A stretch of DNA of 64,000 bases from Hyphomicrobiaceae bacterium (GCA_022842785.1 JALHOW010000003.1:62001-126000), one strand, 5' to 3'. Numbered from the stretch's first letter, positions 20,353-29,458 are shown. Numbers and translations: made by a program. Notes: generated by a model not told the origin, from the sequence alone.

Positions 20353-20725
20353 TGTTCTGCCCTACAGTGTTTAGAGCCCAACGGGTACCCGATCACTGAT
20401 CCGTCGTTTCCGAACGCGTCACTCAGATCGGGCAATTCATCGCAAAGCCAAGTATGAGCCATTTTGCCGTCCCGTGGGCGACTGCTCGTCTTTGCCTTTG
20501 TATTTCGTCGGCTTGTGCGGCAGTTCAACCGCACCCTTCACCGATTTCTCATCTCGCATCGCAACATAACGATATCGCATTGCAGCAACGATACAAGCGT
20601 CGTCTATGCCGCGGGCGTTACGCCCTGTCTTGGCGCCATTCCGGTGACCCCCGGCTCAACTTCGAAAAATGGAACTAAGACAATCGTCTGCCCGCTCTCG
20701 TACTTGCGCCGGCATGTCACGCCAC

Positions 20726-20782
20726 GCGATCGGATTTTTTCATCGATCGCCGGACTGGATCTCATCCGATGTCTTTCATCGG
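20726..20782. repeat. Pair of adjacent hairpins in the prkA upstream region
   Basis: GCGATCG...CGATCGC (20726-20732 with 20744-20750; 11-base loop containing six T) is followed after 15 bp by CCGATG-TCTTT-CATCGG (20766-20782). The two structures share the ATCGG/CCGAT element. They may be part of an RNA or a protein-binding site. Confidence 0.55.
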
Positions 20783-20987
20783 TTCAAAATGCATCCGGCA
20801 TCGGCATAATGCCAGTTGCAAATTCGTAATGTGGATGGTGCCCGATTCGACGGGTTCAGGCTGTCGTTTCCAACAGCGCACTTGCTTTCAAGTCGTCTGT
20901 GTCTGGAAGGTGACAGAAGCGGCCGTTTCAAGACACGCTGCCGCATTCTCCTGCACTTGCCCGCCAAACTGGCGCTCGCAAACATTG

Positions 20988-21012
20988 AACGGCGCGGCGG
21001 CGGCTTTGTTCC
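20988..21012 (-). promoter_or_regulatory. Candidate EcfG (general stress sigma) promoter
   Basis: On the minus strand GGAAC (21012-21008) and CGTT (20991-20988) are separated by 16 bp, matching the alphaproteobacterial EcfG consensus GGAAC-N16/17-CGTT. It points toward prkA, but the start codon lies about 630 bp downstream. One such match is expected by chance in a window of this size, so the call is tentative. Confidence 0.3.
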
Positions 21013-21042
21013 ATTGCGCCACGCGACCATTGGAGCAGGCGG

Positions 21043-21360
21043 TCAGCTCTCCTCGCCGAACCCGTCCCGAACCAGCATCACAAGCGCTTTGAGCGCCTCG
21101 CGTGCGTCAGGTCCCAAGGCCTCGATGGTGATCGTGGTGCCCTGGCTGGCCGCGAGCGTCAGCAGCCCCATGATCGACGTCCCGCCGACCGCATGACCAT
21201 CGCGGGATACACGCACGTCAGCCGAAAAGCGCTCGGCACACATGACGAACTTGGCCGAGGCGCGCGCGTGCAGCCCCTTCTTGTTGGGGATCATGACTTC
21301 GGCGCGCTGCAAATCGGAACTGTTCAAGTCGGCGGGCTCATCAGCAGGAGGTGTCGCCAC
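21043..21360 (-). CDS. Phosphocarrier protein HPr
   Basis: 105 residues: about 19 extra N-terminal residues, then an HPr fold. The phosphorylatable histidine is His31 in NKKGLHARAS, and the regulatory serine context SIMGLLTLA, equivalent to Ser46, is also present. HPr accepts phosphate from EI (or EINtr) and passes it to EIIA. The presence of the serine suggests control by an HPr kinase, although none is in the window. The GTG at 21360 is the only start that leaves the first beta-strand intact. It lies 13 bp behind the EIIA gene. Confidence 0.92.
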   Translation of the reverse strand: MATPPADEPADLNSSDLQRAEVMIPNKKGLHARASAKFVMCAERFSADVRVSRDGHAVGGTSIMGLLTLAASQGTTITIEALGPDAREALKALVMLVRDGFGEES

Positions 21361-21373
21361 TTCAGGTCATGCT

Positions 21374-21778
21374 TCAGGTCGTACCTGAAAGCACCTGACT
21401 GGCGACGGAAATGTACTTGCGCCCTGCCTCCTTGGCCAGATTAACGGCCTCGACGAGCGGACGATCCTTGCGCACGCCCGCGAGCTTGATCAGCATCGGC
21501 AGGTTGACGCCGGCGAGCACTTCCGCACCCGTCGCCTCCATGACGGAGATCGCGAGGTTCGACGGCGTACCACCGAACATGTCGGTGAGCACGACAACGC
21601 CCGCACCGCGATCGGCACGCTGGACAGCCTCGATGAGCTGCTGTCGTCGTCGCTCGATGTCGTCATCGGGACCGATCGACAGAGTCTCGAGCTGCTCCTG
21701 CGGCCCGACGACATGCTCGAGTGCTGCCTTGAATTCCGTCGCCAGCCCTGCGTGCGTGATGATGACCAGACCGATCAT
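21374..21778 (-). CDS. PTS EIIA component, mannose type (regulatory)
   Basis: 134-residue EIIA-Man fold protein. The active histidine is His9 in VIITHAGLA, and the VVVLTDMFGGTPSN block is characteristic. Alphaproteobacteria usually lack the sugar-transporting IIB/IIC partners and use this protein with HPr for regulation of carbon/nitrogen metabolism. No IIB, IIC or EI gene is adjacent here. The gene is followed directly by HPr on the same strand. Confidence 0.92.
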   Translation of the reverse strand: MIGLVIITHAGLATEFKAALEHVVGPQEQLETLSIGPDDDIERRRQQLIEAVQRADRGAGVVVLTDMFGGTPSNLAISVMEATGAEVLAGVNLPMLIKLAGVRKDRPLVEAVNLAKEAGRKYISVASQVLSGTT

Positions 21779-21914
21779 CGTTCGCTTCGCCTCCTATCAC
21801 CCCCGACGTGCGGCACATGATTGTCAAAGGTATCGAAGCACGCAAGCAAAACCGGGAGCCAAATAGGTTACATATCCGTCATGTGAGGTCGGCGTCCCAC
21901 GCGGGGCGGCAACC

Positions 21915-22724
21915 TTAATCACCAAGCGTGACGGTCTGCCGGTACCATGTCTGGCGCTCCAGATAGGTGCGCTCGGCGTGGTCGCTCCCATCGAGTGGCG
22001 CTTGCCCGGCGTAGGTAACGCGCACCTCCGCCAGCCCCCGCGACTTGAAATCGAGCAGGCGGGCCGCCTCCCGGGATAGGTCGATGATCCTATTGCCCTT
22101 GAAGGGTCCGCGATTGTTGATGCGTACCATGATCGTACGCCCGTTGGCGGGGTTATGCACGTAGGCCAGAGATGGCATGGGCAGCGTCTTATGCGCCGCC
22201 GTCAGCCGGTGCATGTCATAGACTTCGCCGTTAGCCGTAGGACCGCCATGGAAGCCGTCGCCGTACCACGAGGCGATACCCGTCTCTTCATAATCGGGAT
22301 CCTCGGCCGGCACATAAGTCTTTCCCCGAACCGTATACGGTCTGCCGATCTTGTAGACGCCTTGCCCGGGCACGGCACGTGAGGCACGCGGGCTTCTCCC
22401 AGCGCACTCGGAGGGCGCGTCGAGGCGCGGCGATCCCCACTTCGTCAGGCAGGGATTGCGTTCGGCCGGGATTTGCGGCGCCGGCGACGGCGGCAGCACC
22501 TGCATGGACGGCGCCATGGGCGAACGCGATACCGCCTCCGGCTCCTGGGGAGCCAAGTTCAAGGATGCAGGTGGCGGCTCGCTTGTCGTGCGCCAGTTTG
22601 CAGTCGGCGGCTCCTCGCGCGCACAAGCGCCGAGAGCAAGAGCAAGGCCGAGCACCAGAATAGTCCTGAGCCCGTCGCCTCTCCACCCGGATGCCGATCG
22701 GGCGGTGTCACACACCATGCTCAT
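21915..22724 (-). CDS. rlpA: RlpA-like septal/cell-wall lipoprotein
   Basis: 269 residues. A hydrophobic segment ending in the lipobox LGAC (Cys34) marks an outer-membrane lipoprotein. A proline-rich linker follows. The double-psi beta-barrel domain comes next (about residues 150-240), with the RlpA motifs GIASWYGDGFHGGPTANGE, the LPSLAYV-like stretch and RINNRGPF. In Pseudomonas RlpA is a lytic transglycosylase acting on naked glycans at the septum. No C-terminal SPOR domain is present. The extent of the N-terminus is uncertain because no clear ribosome site precedes the ATG at 22724. Confidence 0.88.
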   Translation of the reverse strand: MSMVCDTARSASGWRGDGLRTILVLGLALALGACAREEPPTANWRTTSEPPPASLNLAPQEPEAVSRSPMAPSMQVLPPSPAPQIPAERNPCLTKWGSPRLDAPSECAGRSPRASRAVPGQGVYKIGRPYTVRGKTYVPAEDPDYEETGIASWYGDGFHGGPTANGEVYDMHRLTAAHKTLPMPSLAYVHNPANGRTIMVRINNRGPFKGNRIIDLSREAARLLDFKSRGLAEVRVTYAGQAPLDGSDHAERTYLERQTWYRQTVTLGD

Positions 22725-22839
22725 CTAGCGCATGGAACTCCATCGACTCGAAGCCGGCCGGCGAGATGCCGACCGACGAGCCGTGAACGCTGAGTGATTC
22801 GCGCCCTTCACGCAAGCTTATGCTCACTCGCGTCCGGCG

Positions 22840-23250
22840 TTAGCTGACTGCGGTAGGCGGATAGATCTCGGCGTAAATCTCGAGAACATTCCCATCAGGG
22901 TCACGAAAGAAAAGCGTCCGATGGCCGAACGGCTGATCGGTCGGCGGAGAGACAATGTCCACGCCGCGCTCGGCAAGCGTCGCGGCACACAAATCCACTT
23001 CTTGCGGCGCCACCCGGAAAGCAAGTTGCAGCGAGAGCGTGCCGACCGGCGGCGCTGGCTCATCAAAACGTCCACCGCGCTCCGCCAGCGCGAGAATGTT
23101 TGACCCCACGCGAAATTCGATCCACCGCGGCGAGAGCTCACGATGCAACGGAAAGGCCATCGTCGTCTCGTAAAACTCTCGCATCTTCGCCATCTGCCGC
23201 ACGAAGATTACGGTGTAGTCGAGGCTGCGGATGGGAAGGAGGGGATCCAT
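22840..23250 (-). CDS. VOC-family (glyoxalase/bleomycin-resistance fold) protein
   Basis: 136 residues forming one vicinal-oxygen-chelate domain with two beta-alpha-beta-beta-beta modules. The N-terminal RSLDYTVIFVRQMAKMREFYETTM and the C-terminal HRTLFFRDPDGNVLEIYAE are typical, the latter including the metal-ligand glutamate. Such proteins may act as dioxygenases, isomerases or resistance proteins; substrate unknown. It stands alone between rlpA and metY on the same strand. Confidence 0.82.
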   Translation of the reverse strand: MDPLLPIRSLDYTVIFVRQMAKMREFYETTMAFPLHRELSPRWIEFRVGSNILALAERGGRFDEPAPPVGTLSLQLAFRVAPQEVDLCAATLAERGVDIVSPPTDQPFGHRTLFFRDPDGNVLEIYAEIYPPTAVS

Positions 23251-23357
23251 GGTCTTCTCGGATCAGAGAGATCAGGGGCACCAACGCGTATCGGTGCCCC
23301 GCCATTCTGGTATCGCACGCCGGTCGCGCAAGAGGAGTGCGCGTCGCAGTAGCGCCC

Positions 23358-24653
23358 TCAACCCACTGCAGCCAGCGCCTTGTCGAGGTCGGCGATGATG
23401 TCGGCCTTGTCTTCGATGCCGACGGACAGGCGCACCACATCGTCACCGGCGCCGGCAGCCGCACGCTCTTGCGGCGTGAGCTGGCTGTGCGTCGTCGAAG
23501 CCGGATGAATGACGAGGCTGCGCACATCGCCCATGTTGGCGAGATGCGAGAAGAGCTCCAAGCCTGCGACAAACTTCACGCCAGCATCGTAGCCACCCTT
23601 GAGCCCGAAGGTGAACACGGCGCCGCCGCCATTGGGCGAGAGCTTCTTCTGCAGGGCATGATAGGCATTCTCGGGAAGGCCGGAATAATTGACCCAGGCT
23701 ACTTTCGGATGGCGCGACAAGTGTTCGGCCACGGCCTGCGCATTGGCGCAGTGCTGGCGCATCCTGAGCGGCAAAGTCTCGATGCCGGTGCTGATCAGGA
23801 AGGCATTGAAGGGCGAAATCGCCGGGCCGATGTCGCGCAGTCCCATGACGCGCGCAGCGATCGCAAAGGCGAAATTGCCGAAAGTCTCGCCCAGCACCAT
23901 GCCGTTGTAGCTGGCATTGGGCGCCGTCAGCGTCGGATAGCGGTCACCCGCCTTCAGCCAGTCGAATGTGCCGCTGTCGACGATGATCCCACCGATCGAA
24001 TTGCCGTGGCCGCCGAGGAACTTGGTCGCGGAGTGGATGACGATATCGGCGCCGTGCTCCTTGGGCCGGATGAGATAGGGTGTCGCGAGCGTGTTGTCGA
24101 CGATGAGCGGAATGTTGTGCTTCTTAGCGATAGCACCGATTGCCGGCAGATCGATGATGACGCCGCCGGGATTGGCGATGCTCTCGACGAACAGCGCTTT
24201 GGTCTTGGGCGTAATCGCCTTCTCGAAGCTATCGGGATTGGTTGCGTCGGCCCACACCACGTTCCAGTTGAACTTCTTGAACGAGTGGTTGAACTGATTG
24301 ATCGAGCCGCCATAGAGCTGACGCCCGGCAACGAACTCGTCGCCGGACTCGAGCAGTGTGTGGAAGGCAAGGAACTGCGCCGCGTGCCCAGAAGCGACGG
24401 CGAGCGCGGCAGTACCGCCCTCGAGTGCGGCGACGCGCTGCTCAAGCACGGCCTGCGTCGGATTCATGATGCGCGTGTAGATGTTGCCGAAGGCCTGCAG
24501 CCCGAAGAGCGCAGCAGCGTGCTCGGCATCGTTGAAGACGAAAGAAGTCGTCTGGTAGATCGGCGTCGCGCGGGCGCCCGTCGAAGGATCGGGCGTCGCC
24601 CCGGCGTGAACGGCGAGCGTTGCAAAGCCCGGGTTCTTGGTCTGGTCCGTCAT
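23358..24653 (-). CDS. metY: O-acetylhomoserine sulfhydrylase (PLP-dependent)
   Basis: 431-residue cytoplasmic enzyme of the Cys/Met metabolism PLP family. It makes homocysteine from O-acetyl-L-homoserine and sulfide in methionine synthesis. The PLP lysine lies in [15 protein letters not shown], and the N-terminal [12 protein letters not shown] and the Y-R-P-loop region [13 protein letters not shown] are conserved. Length fits MetY (about 430) rather than the shorter MetB/MetC. The ATG at 24653 has GGGAG nine bases upstream; an ATG at 24686 is possible. No recognisable SAM riboswitch lies upstream. Confidence 0.92.
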   Translation of the reverse strand: MTDQTKNPGFATLAVHAGATPDPSTGARATPIYQTTSFVFNDAEHAAALFGLQAFGNIYTRIMNPTQAVLEQRVAALEGGTAALAVASGHAAQFLAFHTLLESGDEFVAGRQLYGGSINQFNHSFKKFNWNVVWADATNPDSFEKAITPKTKALFVESIANPGGVIIDLPAIGAIAKKHNIPLIVDNTLATPYLIRPKEHGADIVIHSATKFLGGHGNSIGGIIVDSGTFDWLKAGDRYPTLTAPNASYNGMVLGETFGNFAFAIAARVMGLRDIGPAISPFNAFLISTGIETLPLRMRQHCANAQAVAEHLSRHPKVAWVNYSGLPENAYHALQKKLSPNGGGAVFTFGLKGGYDAGVKFVAGLELFSHLANMGDVRSLVIHPASTTHSQLTPQERAAAGAGDDVVRLSVGIEDKADIIADLDKALAAVG

Positions 24654-24835
24654 GAGCGCATCTCCCTTGGCATGATCTTTCGCCACACTTCAATCCGATG
24701 GGCCATCATGGCGTCAATGGCGAAGTCGTGCCAAGCATTTCAGCCTGCATTCTAAGGCGGGGCCGAGGCGCCGTTGGTTACGCGCCATGGCTCGGCTATG
24801 CTCGCCGAGGCTGTTGGCCGACGGAGACATCACGC

Positions 24836-25876
24836 ATGGACAAGGACAAACTGGCCGCACTGCGCGCTCGATACGCAGGCGCCAAGGGCGGCGATATCCA
24901 GGATCCAGCCTTTGCCGCCGTGGCGTCACGCGTATTCGCCGCGCCTGACCGACGCAAATGGCCATTCGCGGATCCAGCGACCTTGCTCGGCGCCCGCTTC
25001 GCGCAGGATGCGGCAGCGACAGGTTTTGCCGGCCTCGACGTCGCGCTGATCGGCGTGCCCATGGATCTCGGCGTGACGAACCGCGCAGGCGCACGTCTCG
25101 GCCCTCGTGCCGTCCGTGGCGTCGAACGGATCGGGCCCTATGAGCATGTGCTGCGTGTTGCGCCCATGGGTGACCTCGAGGTCGCCGACGTGGGTGACGT
25201 GCCGATGAAAAGCCGCTTCAGCCTCGATGAGTGTCACGCGGACATCGAAGCCTTCTATCTGGAGGTGGCGCGCGCGGGCATCATCCCGCTGTCCGTCGGA
25301 GGCGATCACTCGATCACGCTGCCGATCCTGAAGGCACTTGGCCGCGAGCGTCCGCTCGGCATGGTGCATATCGACGCGCACTGCGATACGGCCGGCGAGT
25401 ACGAGGGCGCCAAGTTCCACCACGGCGGCCCCTTCCGCCTGGCCGTGCTCGAGGGTGTGCTCGATCCTGCGCGCGTCATCCAGATCGGCATCCGCGGCGG
25501 GGCGGAGTTTCTCTGGGAGTTCTCTTTCGAGAGCGGCATGACGGTCATTCATGCGGAGGAGGTCGGCGAGATGGGCCTCGCGGCGGTGGTCGCGAAGGCG
25601 CGCGAGATCGTTGGCGATGGACCGACCTACGTGAGCTTCGATGTCGACAGCCTGGATCCTGCCTTTGCGCCCGGCACCGGCACGCCGGAAGTGGGCGGGC
25701 TCATGCCGCGCGAGGCATTGACGATCCTGCGCGGCCTTGCCGGCATCGACATTGTCGGCGGGGACGTGGTCGAAGTCGCACCGCAGTACGACGCCAATAC
25801 GACGACGGCACAGGTCGGTGCGCAGATGCTGTTCGAGCTTCTGTGCCTCGTCGCGCTCAGAAAAACGAGAAGCTAG
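24836..25876 (+). CDS. Agmatinase/ureohydrolase-family enzyme
   Basis: 346-residue binuclear-metal ureohydrolase. Manganese (or nickel) ligands are visible in GGDHSITLP, HIDAHCDT and SFDVDSLDPAFAPGTGTPE. The last motif is the agmatinase/guanidinobutyrase type rather than strict arginase. The enzyme cleaves a guanidino group to urea; agmatine, guanidinobutyrate or another guanidine may be the substrate. An N-terminal extension of about 70 residues precedes the core. The ATG at 24836 is preceded by GGAG. It is divergent from metY. Confidence 0.85.
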   Translation: MDKDKLAALRARYAGAKGGDIQDPAFAAVASRVFAAPDRRKWPFADPATLLGARFAQDAAATGFAGLDVALIGVPMDLGVTNRAGARLGPRAVRGVERIGPYEHVLRVAPMGDLEVADVGDVPMKSRFSLDECHADIEAFYLEVARAGIIPLSVGGDHSITLPILKALGRERPLGMVHIDAHCDTAGEYEGAKFHHGGPFRLAVLEGVLDPARVIQIGIRGGAEFLWEFSFESGMTVIHAEEVGEMGLAAVVAKAREIVGDGPTYVSFDVDSLDPAFAPGTGTPEVGGLMPREALTILRGLAGIDIVGGDVVEVAPQYDANTTTAQVGAQMLFELLCLVALRKTRS

Positions 25877-25949
25877 CCGCGAATGGCCACCACCGGCACG
25901 CCGCCATGGAAGCGGAGAACCTCTTGACAGCAGTCGGCGGTAAATTCGA

Positions 25950-26315
25950 TCAACCTAAACCAGCCTCGACGATGCGCGCGTAGAGCGACTCGCGATCATA
26001 GGGCTTGAGCACATAATCGTTGGCGCCCGCCGTGATCGCGCGCGAGAGTTCGACCTTGTCGTGCTCGGTGGCGCAATAGAGGATGAAGGGTCGCTTCTTC
26101 TTGTATAGAGGGCGGAAAGACTGCAGGAACTCCATGCCCCCCATGACCGGCATGTGCCAGTCGAGCAGGATCATGTCGGGCATCCCGGAATCGCAGATAT
26201 CGAGCGCCTGCTGGCCGTTCTCGGCCTCGACAACCTCGAAGTTGAGGTTGGTCATGATGCGGCTCGCAACCTTGCGAATGACCTCGGAGTCTTCGACGAT
26301 GAGACACTGTTTCAT
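25950..26315 (-). CDS. Single-domain CheY-like response regulator
   Basis: 121 residues consisting only of a receiver domain. The acidic pair is EDS (8-10), the phosphoacceptor is Asp52 (ILLDWHMP), the switch threonine is in YCATEHD, and the lysine is in VLKPYD. There is no output domain, so it acts by protein-protein contact. Similar stand-alone receivers in alphaproteobacteria feed motility or cell-cycle phosphorelays. No histidine kinase or che gene is nearby. It converges on the ureohydrolase gene. Confidence 0.92.
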   Translation of the reverse strand: MKQCLIVEDSEVIRKVASRIMTNLNFEVVEAENGQQALDICDSGMPDMILLDWHMPVMGGMEFLQSFRPLYKKKRPFILYCATEHDKVELSRAITAGANDYVLKPYDRESLYARIVEAGLG

Positions 26316-26475
26316 GCAAACGGCCCAATTCGAGCGCCACTTTCAGGCGCTTGGCTGCAATCACGGAAATGGCACATCCCATCGGACGCCCCAGGAGTGT
26401 GCAAAACAACTGTTAAGAAATTCCTGAGGAACAGTTACGAAATGGGACCAGGCGAGACTTCGGGCAGGGCAAAGC

Positions 26476-26811
26476 ATGGCTGAGGCCCTCGATCGGCGGG
26501 CAGGCGCGCAAGCGGCGGACGGCGAACCCTGCCGGACGTGCGGGGTCTGCTGCGCACACTCGAGCGCGTGGCCCCGCTTCACGCTCGAGAGCGACGCCGA
26601 GATCGCCCGCATCCCCGAAGCCCTGATCGCGGCAGACGGTTCGGGCATGCGCTGCGAAGGCGAGCGCTGCGCGGCTCTGAGCGGGGAGATCGGTGTCGCA
26701 ACGACCTGTACGATCTACGCTGTGCGTCCGATCGTATGCCGCGATTGCCTTCCGGGCGACGACGCCTGCACCATCGCGCGCGCGGCACGAGGCCTGCCGG
26801 CCATCGACTAA
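26476..26811 (+). CDS. YkgJ-family cysteine cluster protein
   Basis: 111-residue small cytoplasmic protein. Near the N-terminus it has the CxxCxxCC cluster (CRTCGVCCAH) and further cysteines in C-EGERC, TTCTIYAVRPIVCRDC. These are the hallmarks of the YkgJ/CxxCxxCC family, thought to bind zinc or an iron-sulfur centre; function is not established. The context of TIY-RP-VCR is strongly family-like. AGGGC precedes the ATG. It converges on the DUF2076 gene. Confidence 0.85.
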   Translation: MAEALDRRAGAQAADGEPCRTCGVCCAHSSAWPRFTLESDAEIARIPEALIAADGSGMRCEGERCAALSGEIGVATTCTIYAVRPIVCRDCLPGDDACTIARAARGLPAID

Positions 26812-26905
26812 AGCACGCCCAGTCGTCGCTAGGTTTTGAAACGACAATCGCCCCAGAGTTGCCCCCTGGGACGATCATATTCATGTCGGAAATGGACGAC
26901 TAACC

Positions 26906-27631
26906 TCAGATATCCATATCGTCCATGCCACCACCCCAATCGCCGCCATCATCGTCGGCAGCGGTGTCGTGATAGTTGGAGTCGTAGTTGCCGGGATCGT
27001 TGTCGCTGGCATTCTGGTGACCGCTGTCCTGAGACTGCTTGTCGCTCTGACCTGCCTGCGCCTCGCCGGGCTTGCTGCCACCGAACATGCCACCAAGGCT
27101 GTTCGCGAGAAGCGTGCCGCCGGCAACGCCAGCCGCCATGGCTGCTGCCGTTTTGAAGAAACCACCACCGCCACCACCCTGCTGCGGGGGTTGCTGATGT
27201 TGCGGAGGTACACCTGGGCGCGCGCTCGCCGGTTCATCGCGTCCGCCGCGCCACGCCGGCTGCGGCGCCGCTTCATACGCGCTCGGACCGCTACGTGAAC
27301 CGATCGGGGGAATGCCGCTCCTGCGGTCCTCGGCATAGTCGTCGCGCGGCGCCGCACTGCGTCGGGCGCCACCGAGGAAGCCGCCACCGGCTGCCGGCCG
27401 GCTGTTGCCCGCAAGCTGTGCCTCGAGATCACGGATGCGATCTTCCTGATCAGCGATGTGCGCTTCCTGAACGAGTGTCGTCTGCACGAGGATGTAGGCG
27501 CTATCCGGCGTGCGGCGCATGAGCTGGTTGATCAGCGCCTCGGCTTCCGGATCCTTGTCCGCGGGGCCATTGGCCTGCAGTCGCGCGAACAGGTCGTTGA
27601 TTGCGTGGCGCTCTTCGGGGTTCAGTGCCAT
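26906..27631 (-). CDS. DUF2076-family protein
   Basis: 241 residues. The N-terminal 75 residues form the recognisable DUF2076 helical region (NPEERHAINDLFARL, QEAHIADQEDRIRDLE). A low-complexity middle rich in Gly, Pro, Arg and Gln follows, then a short Gly/Ala-rich segment (AAAMAAGVAGGTLLANSLGGMFGG) resembling a glycine-zipper, and an acidic C-terminus ending in an Asp-rich stretch. Family function is unknown. The frame is open upstream to 27880 but that part lacks homology. A GGGAG lies 16 bases before the ATG at 27631. Confidence 0.8.
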   Translation of the reverse strand: MALNPEERHAINDLFARLQANGPADKDPEAEALINQLMRRTPDSAYILVQTTLVQEAHIADQEDRIRDLEAQLAGNSRPAAGGGFLGGARRSAAPRDDYAEDRRSGIPPIGSRSGPSAYEAAPQPAWRGGRDEPASARPGVPPQHQQPPQQGGGGGGFFKTAAAMAAGVAGGTLLANSLGGMFGGSKPGEAQAGQSDKQSQDSGHQNASDNDPGNYDSNYHDTAADDDGGDWGGGMDDMDI

Positions 27632-27776
27632 CTGAGATTCATTGCTCCCTTTCGTCGATGACGAGCCCCACATGTCGGGTGCAGTTGGGGCCCCGACAAG
27701 ACCGGCACGGGGGCTTCCCAGAAATTTAATGTTCAGACGTGGCGCAGAAGGAAGATCAGAACCAAACGCTTTCGCG

Positions 27777-28487
27777 TCAGTATGTTGCGTCCACAGGCTG
27801 GCGCTGATCGAAAACGCCGAGCAGGAGCAGGCCTGCCGCAAAGCCGCCAAGATGTGCCTCCCAAGCGATGCCGGCCCCATCCGTCATGGCGGGCGCCACG
27901 AACGCTATGAGGAAGTTCACGATAATGAAGGCGAGGATCGCGAACATCAGGCGACGGCTGCGGAAGCACTCGCCGAGCGTCGCAAGACGCACGGAGCGCG
28001 GCGCCTCGCGCATCTCATAATACTCGCCGTTGTCGATCGCCGGCAGAAGCAGGCGAAAGCCCGCCCCCATCAGCCCCGAGATAGCGCCGGATGCGCCGAC
28101 CATGGGTACGGGCTCGCCCCAGCGCACGAGCATGAAGGCGAGCGCACCCGCAAAACCGCAGATGAGCGCGAATACGAAGAAGCGCCCCCCGCCGATCCGA
28201 CGAGCCACCGGGCTGCCGAACACGAGAAGCCACGCCGCATTGATGAGCAAGTGCGTGAGATCGCCGTGCACGAACTGATGCGTAACGAACGATGTCCAGG
28301 AAGCGAGCTGGCCACCCGGCAGCTCGTTGGCCAATCCAACGTAGCGCGCCGGAATGAACGCCAATACCCAAACGAGAAATTCGTCGTCGACATCCGTCAG
28401 ATACGACATCGCGACGTGCACGAGGCCTAGGAGTGCCAGCACGACGACGACGGCACCCGGCACGTTGAAGATCGGTTCTCGGGTCAA
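27777..28487 (-). CDS. Rhomboid-family intramembrane serine protease
   Basis: 236 residues with six to seven predicted membrane helices. The catalytic serine lies in GASGAISGLMG, and the catalytic histidine in the last helices (WEAHLGGFAAGLLL). The upstream HQFVHGDLTHLLINAAWLLVFG block is the conserved H-x(7)-H-x(3)-N element of rhomboids. It cleaves within or near membrane helices of unknown targets. It lies 145 bp upstream of the DUF2076 gene in the same direction. Confidence 0.93.
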   Translation of the reverse strand: MTREPIFNVPGAVVVVLALLGLVHVAMSYLTDVDDEFLVWVLAFIPARYVGLANELPGGQLASWTSFVTHQFVHGDLTHLLINAAWLLVFGSPVARRIGGGRFFVFALICGFAGALAFMLVRWGEPVPMVGASGAISGLMGAGFRLLLPAIDNGEYYEMREAPRSVRLATLGECFRSRRLMFAILAFIIVNFLIAFVAPAMTDGAGIAWEAHLGGFAAGLLLLGVFDQRQPVDATY

Positions 28488-28748
28488 GGGTTGCCCCAGT
28501 GCTCATGATAGCCGCTGATGATGCTCAGCAGTCGCTGACGCTCTGCAGTTAATGCGCGGGGCGCCGATCGGCAACCTGATAGGTCCGACTGCATTCCGGC
28601 ACAATCGTTAACTGGCACGAAATCTGCTGTTTGGAGCCTGTCCAAGCTTTGATTGGCGCACGTGTCCTGCTTTGGGCCGGCACACGCAACCCTTCTGGCG
28701 CTTGGACACGCTCACGTCGGGGAGAGTCCGCCCGGTCAGGGACCAGGA

Positions 28749-29369
28749 ATGCAGAATACGACAAGCCAGATCCTCTACAAGTATTGGAACGAGATTCGTA
28801 GCGGGCGCATGGCCCCGCGTCGTTTCGAGATCGAGCCAGCGCGCTTCGCCGCCATCCTCCCCGAGACGTTCGTCGTCGAGTGCGAGCGTGGCGACGAACC
28901 ACGCTTCCGTCTCGCCGGCACGCGGGTGACCGAGAAACTCGGCCTCGAACTGCGATCGCGCGCCTTCAGCGATTTGTTCGAAGCCAGTGAACATGGCGAT
29001 CTCAAGCCGTTCCTCGCTTCGATAACCGAACAAGGCGGTGTCGGCGTCATTTCCGTCGAGATGCCGACGGCAAGCGGACGCAAGGCGCTTTTCGAAATCC
29101 TTGTCCTGCCGCTGATCCATACCGATGATCGTGTCACCCGCCTTCTTGGCGCGATCTCGACCCGGGCGCACGAACCTTGGCTCGGGAGCGAATCCGTCCG
29201 CCCAGGACGTATCACGGGGATCGATATCATCTGGCCCGATGGCCGCCCCCATGCCGTCGCCGAACGCATGGCCCCGACGGAGCCGAGCCCCTTCAAGTAC
29301 GACTTCACCCGCTCTCGGCTCGTGCGCAACCGGCGTCGCCAGTTTCGCGTCTACGAAGGCGGACGGTAA
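28749..29369 (+). CDS. PAS-domain protein (PAS_5 / DUF1488-era family)
   Basis: 206 residues. The sequence block ILYKYWNEIRSGRMAPRRFEIEPARFAAILPETFVVE and the following RFRLAGTRV-E-LG-EL are typical of the PAS_5 family found almost only in alphaproteobacteria. These are stand-alone PAS domains likely to bind a ligand or partner. No kinase, cyclase or effector domain is attached. The ATG at 28749 is preceded by AGG. The 261 bp before it contains no other gene. Confidence 0.8.
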   Translation: MQNTTSQILYKYWNEIRSGRMAPRRFEIEPARFAAILPETFVVECERGDEPRFRLAGTRVTEKLGLELRSRAFSDLFEASEHGDLKPFLASITEQGGVGVISVEMPTASGRKALFEILVLPLIHTDDRVTRLLGAISTRAHEPWLGSESVRPGRITGIDIIWPDGRPHAVAERMAPTEPSPFKYDFTRSRLVRNRRRQFRVYEGGR

Positions 29370-29458
29370 ACGGCGTCGCATTACGGCACAGCCGGCGGAT
29401 CGCGTTCGGACGCACTGTCGCGCGTTTACCAACGAACGCCGGCGCTGATGGCCTTCCG

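Larger units (their letters stand above)
20353..21042. other. 690-bp non-coding region, less GC-rich, with several inverted repeats
   Basis: No ORF here has convincing protein character on either strand. The stretch is less GC-rich than the genes around it. It holds a GGGCG-TTA-CGCCC hairpin (20613-20625), a GCGATCG/CGATCGC inverted repeat with a T-rich loop (20726-20750), and a CCGATG-TCTTT-CATCGG hairpin (20766-20782), followed by further ATCGG/CATCC repeats to about 20812. It must contain the prkA promoter and could encode a small RNA or a long structured 5' leader. No T-box, riboswitch or tRNA is recognisable. Confidence 0.6.

Noticed and set aside
20776-21030. 84-codon minus-strand ORF in the prkA upstream region
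   Set aside because: Arg- and Ser-rich composition, no ribosome site, and it overlaps the hairpin elements; judged non-coding.
23100-24755. 551-codon plus-strand ORF opposite metY
   Set aside because: Shadow of the sulfhydrylase; no signal or motif, and it covers the intergenic gaps without a ribosome site.
24654-24835. SAM-type riboswitch upstream of metY
   Set aside because: The conserved core of SAM-II or SAM-I was not found on the minus strand.
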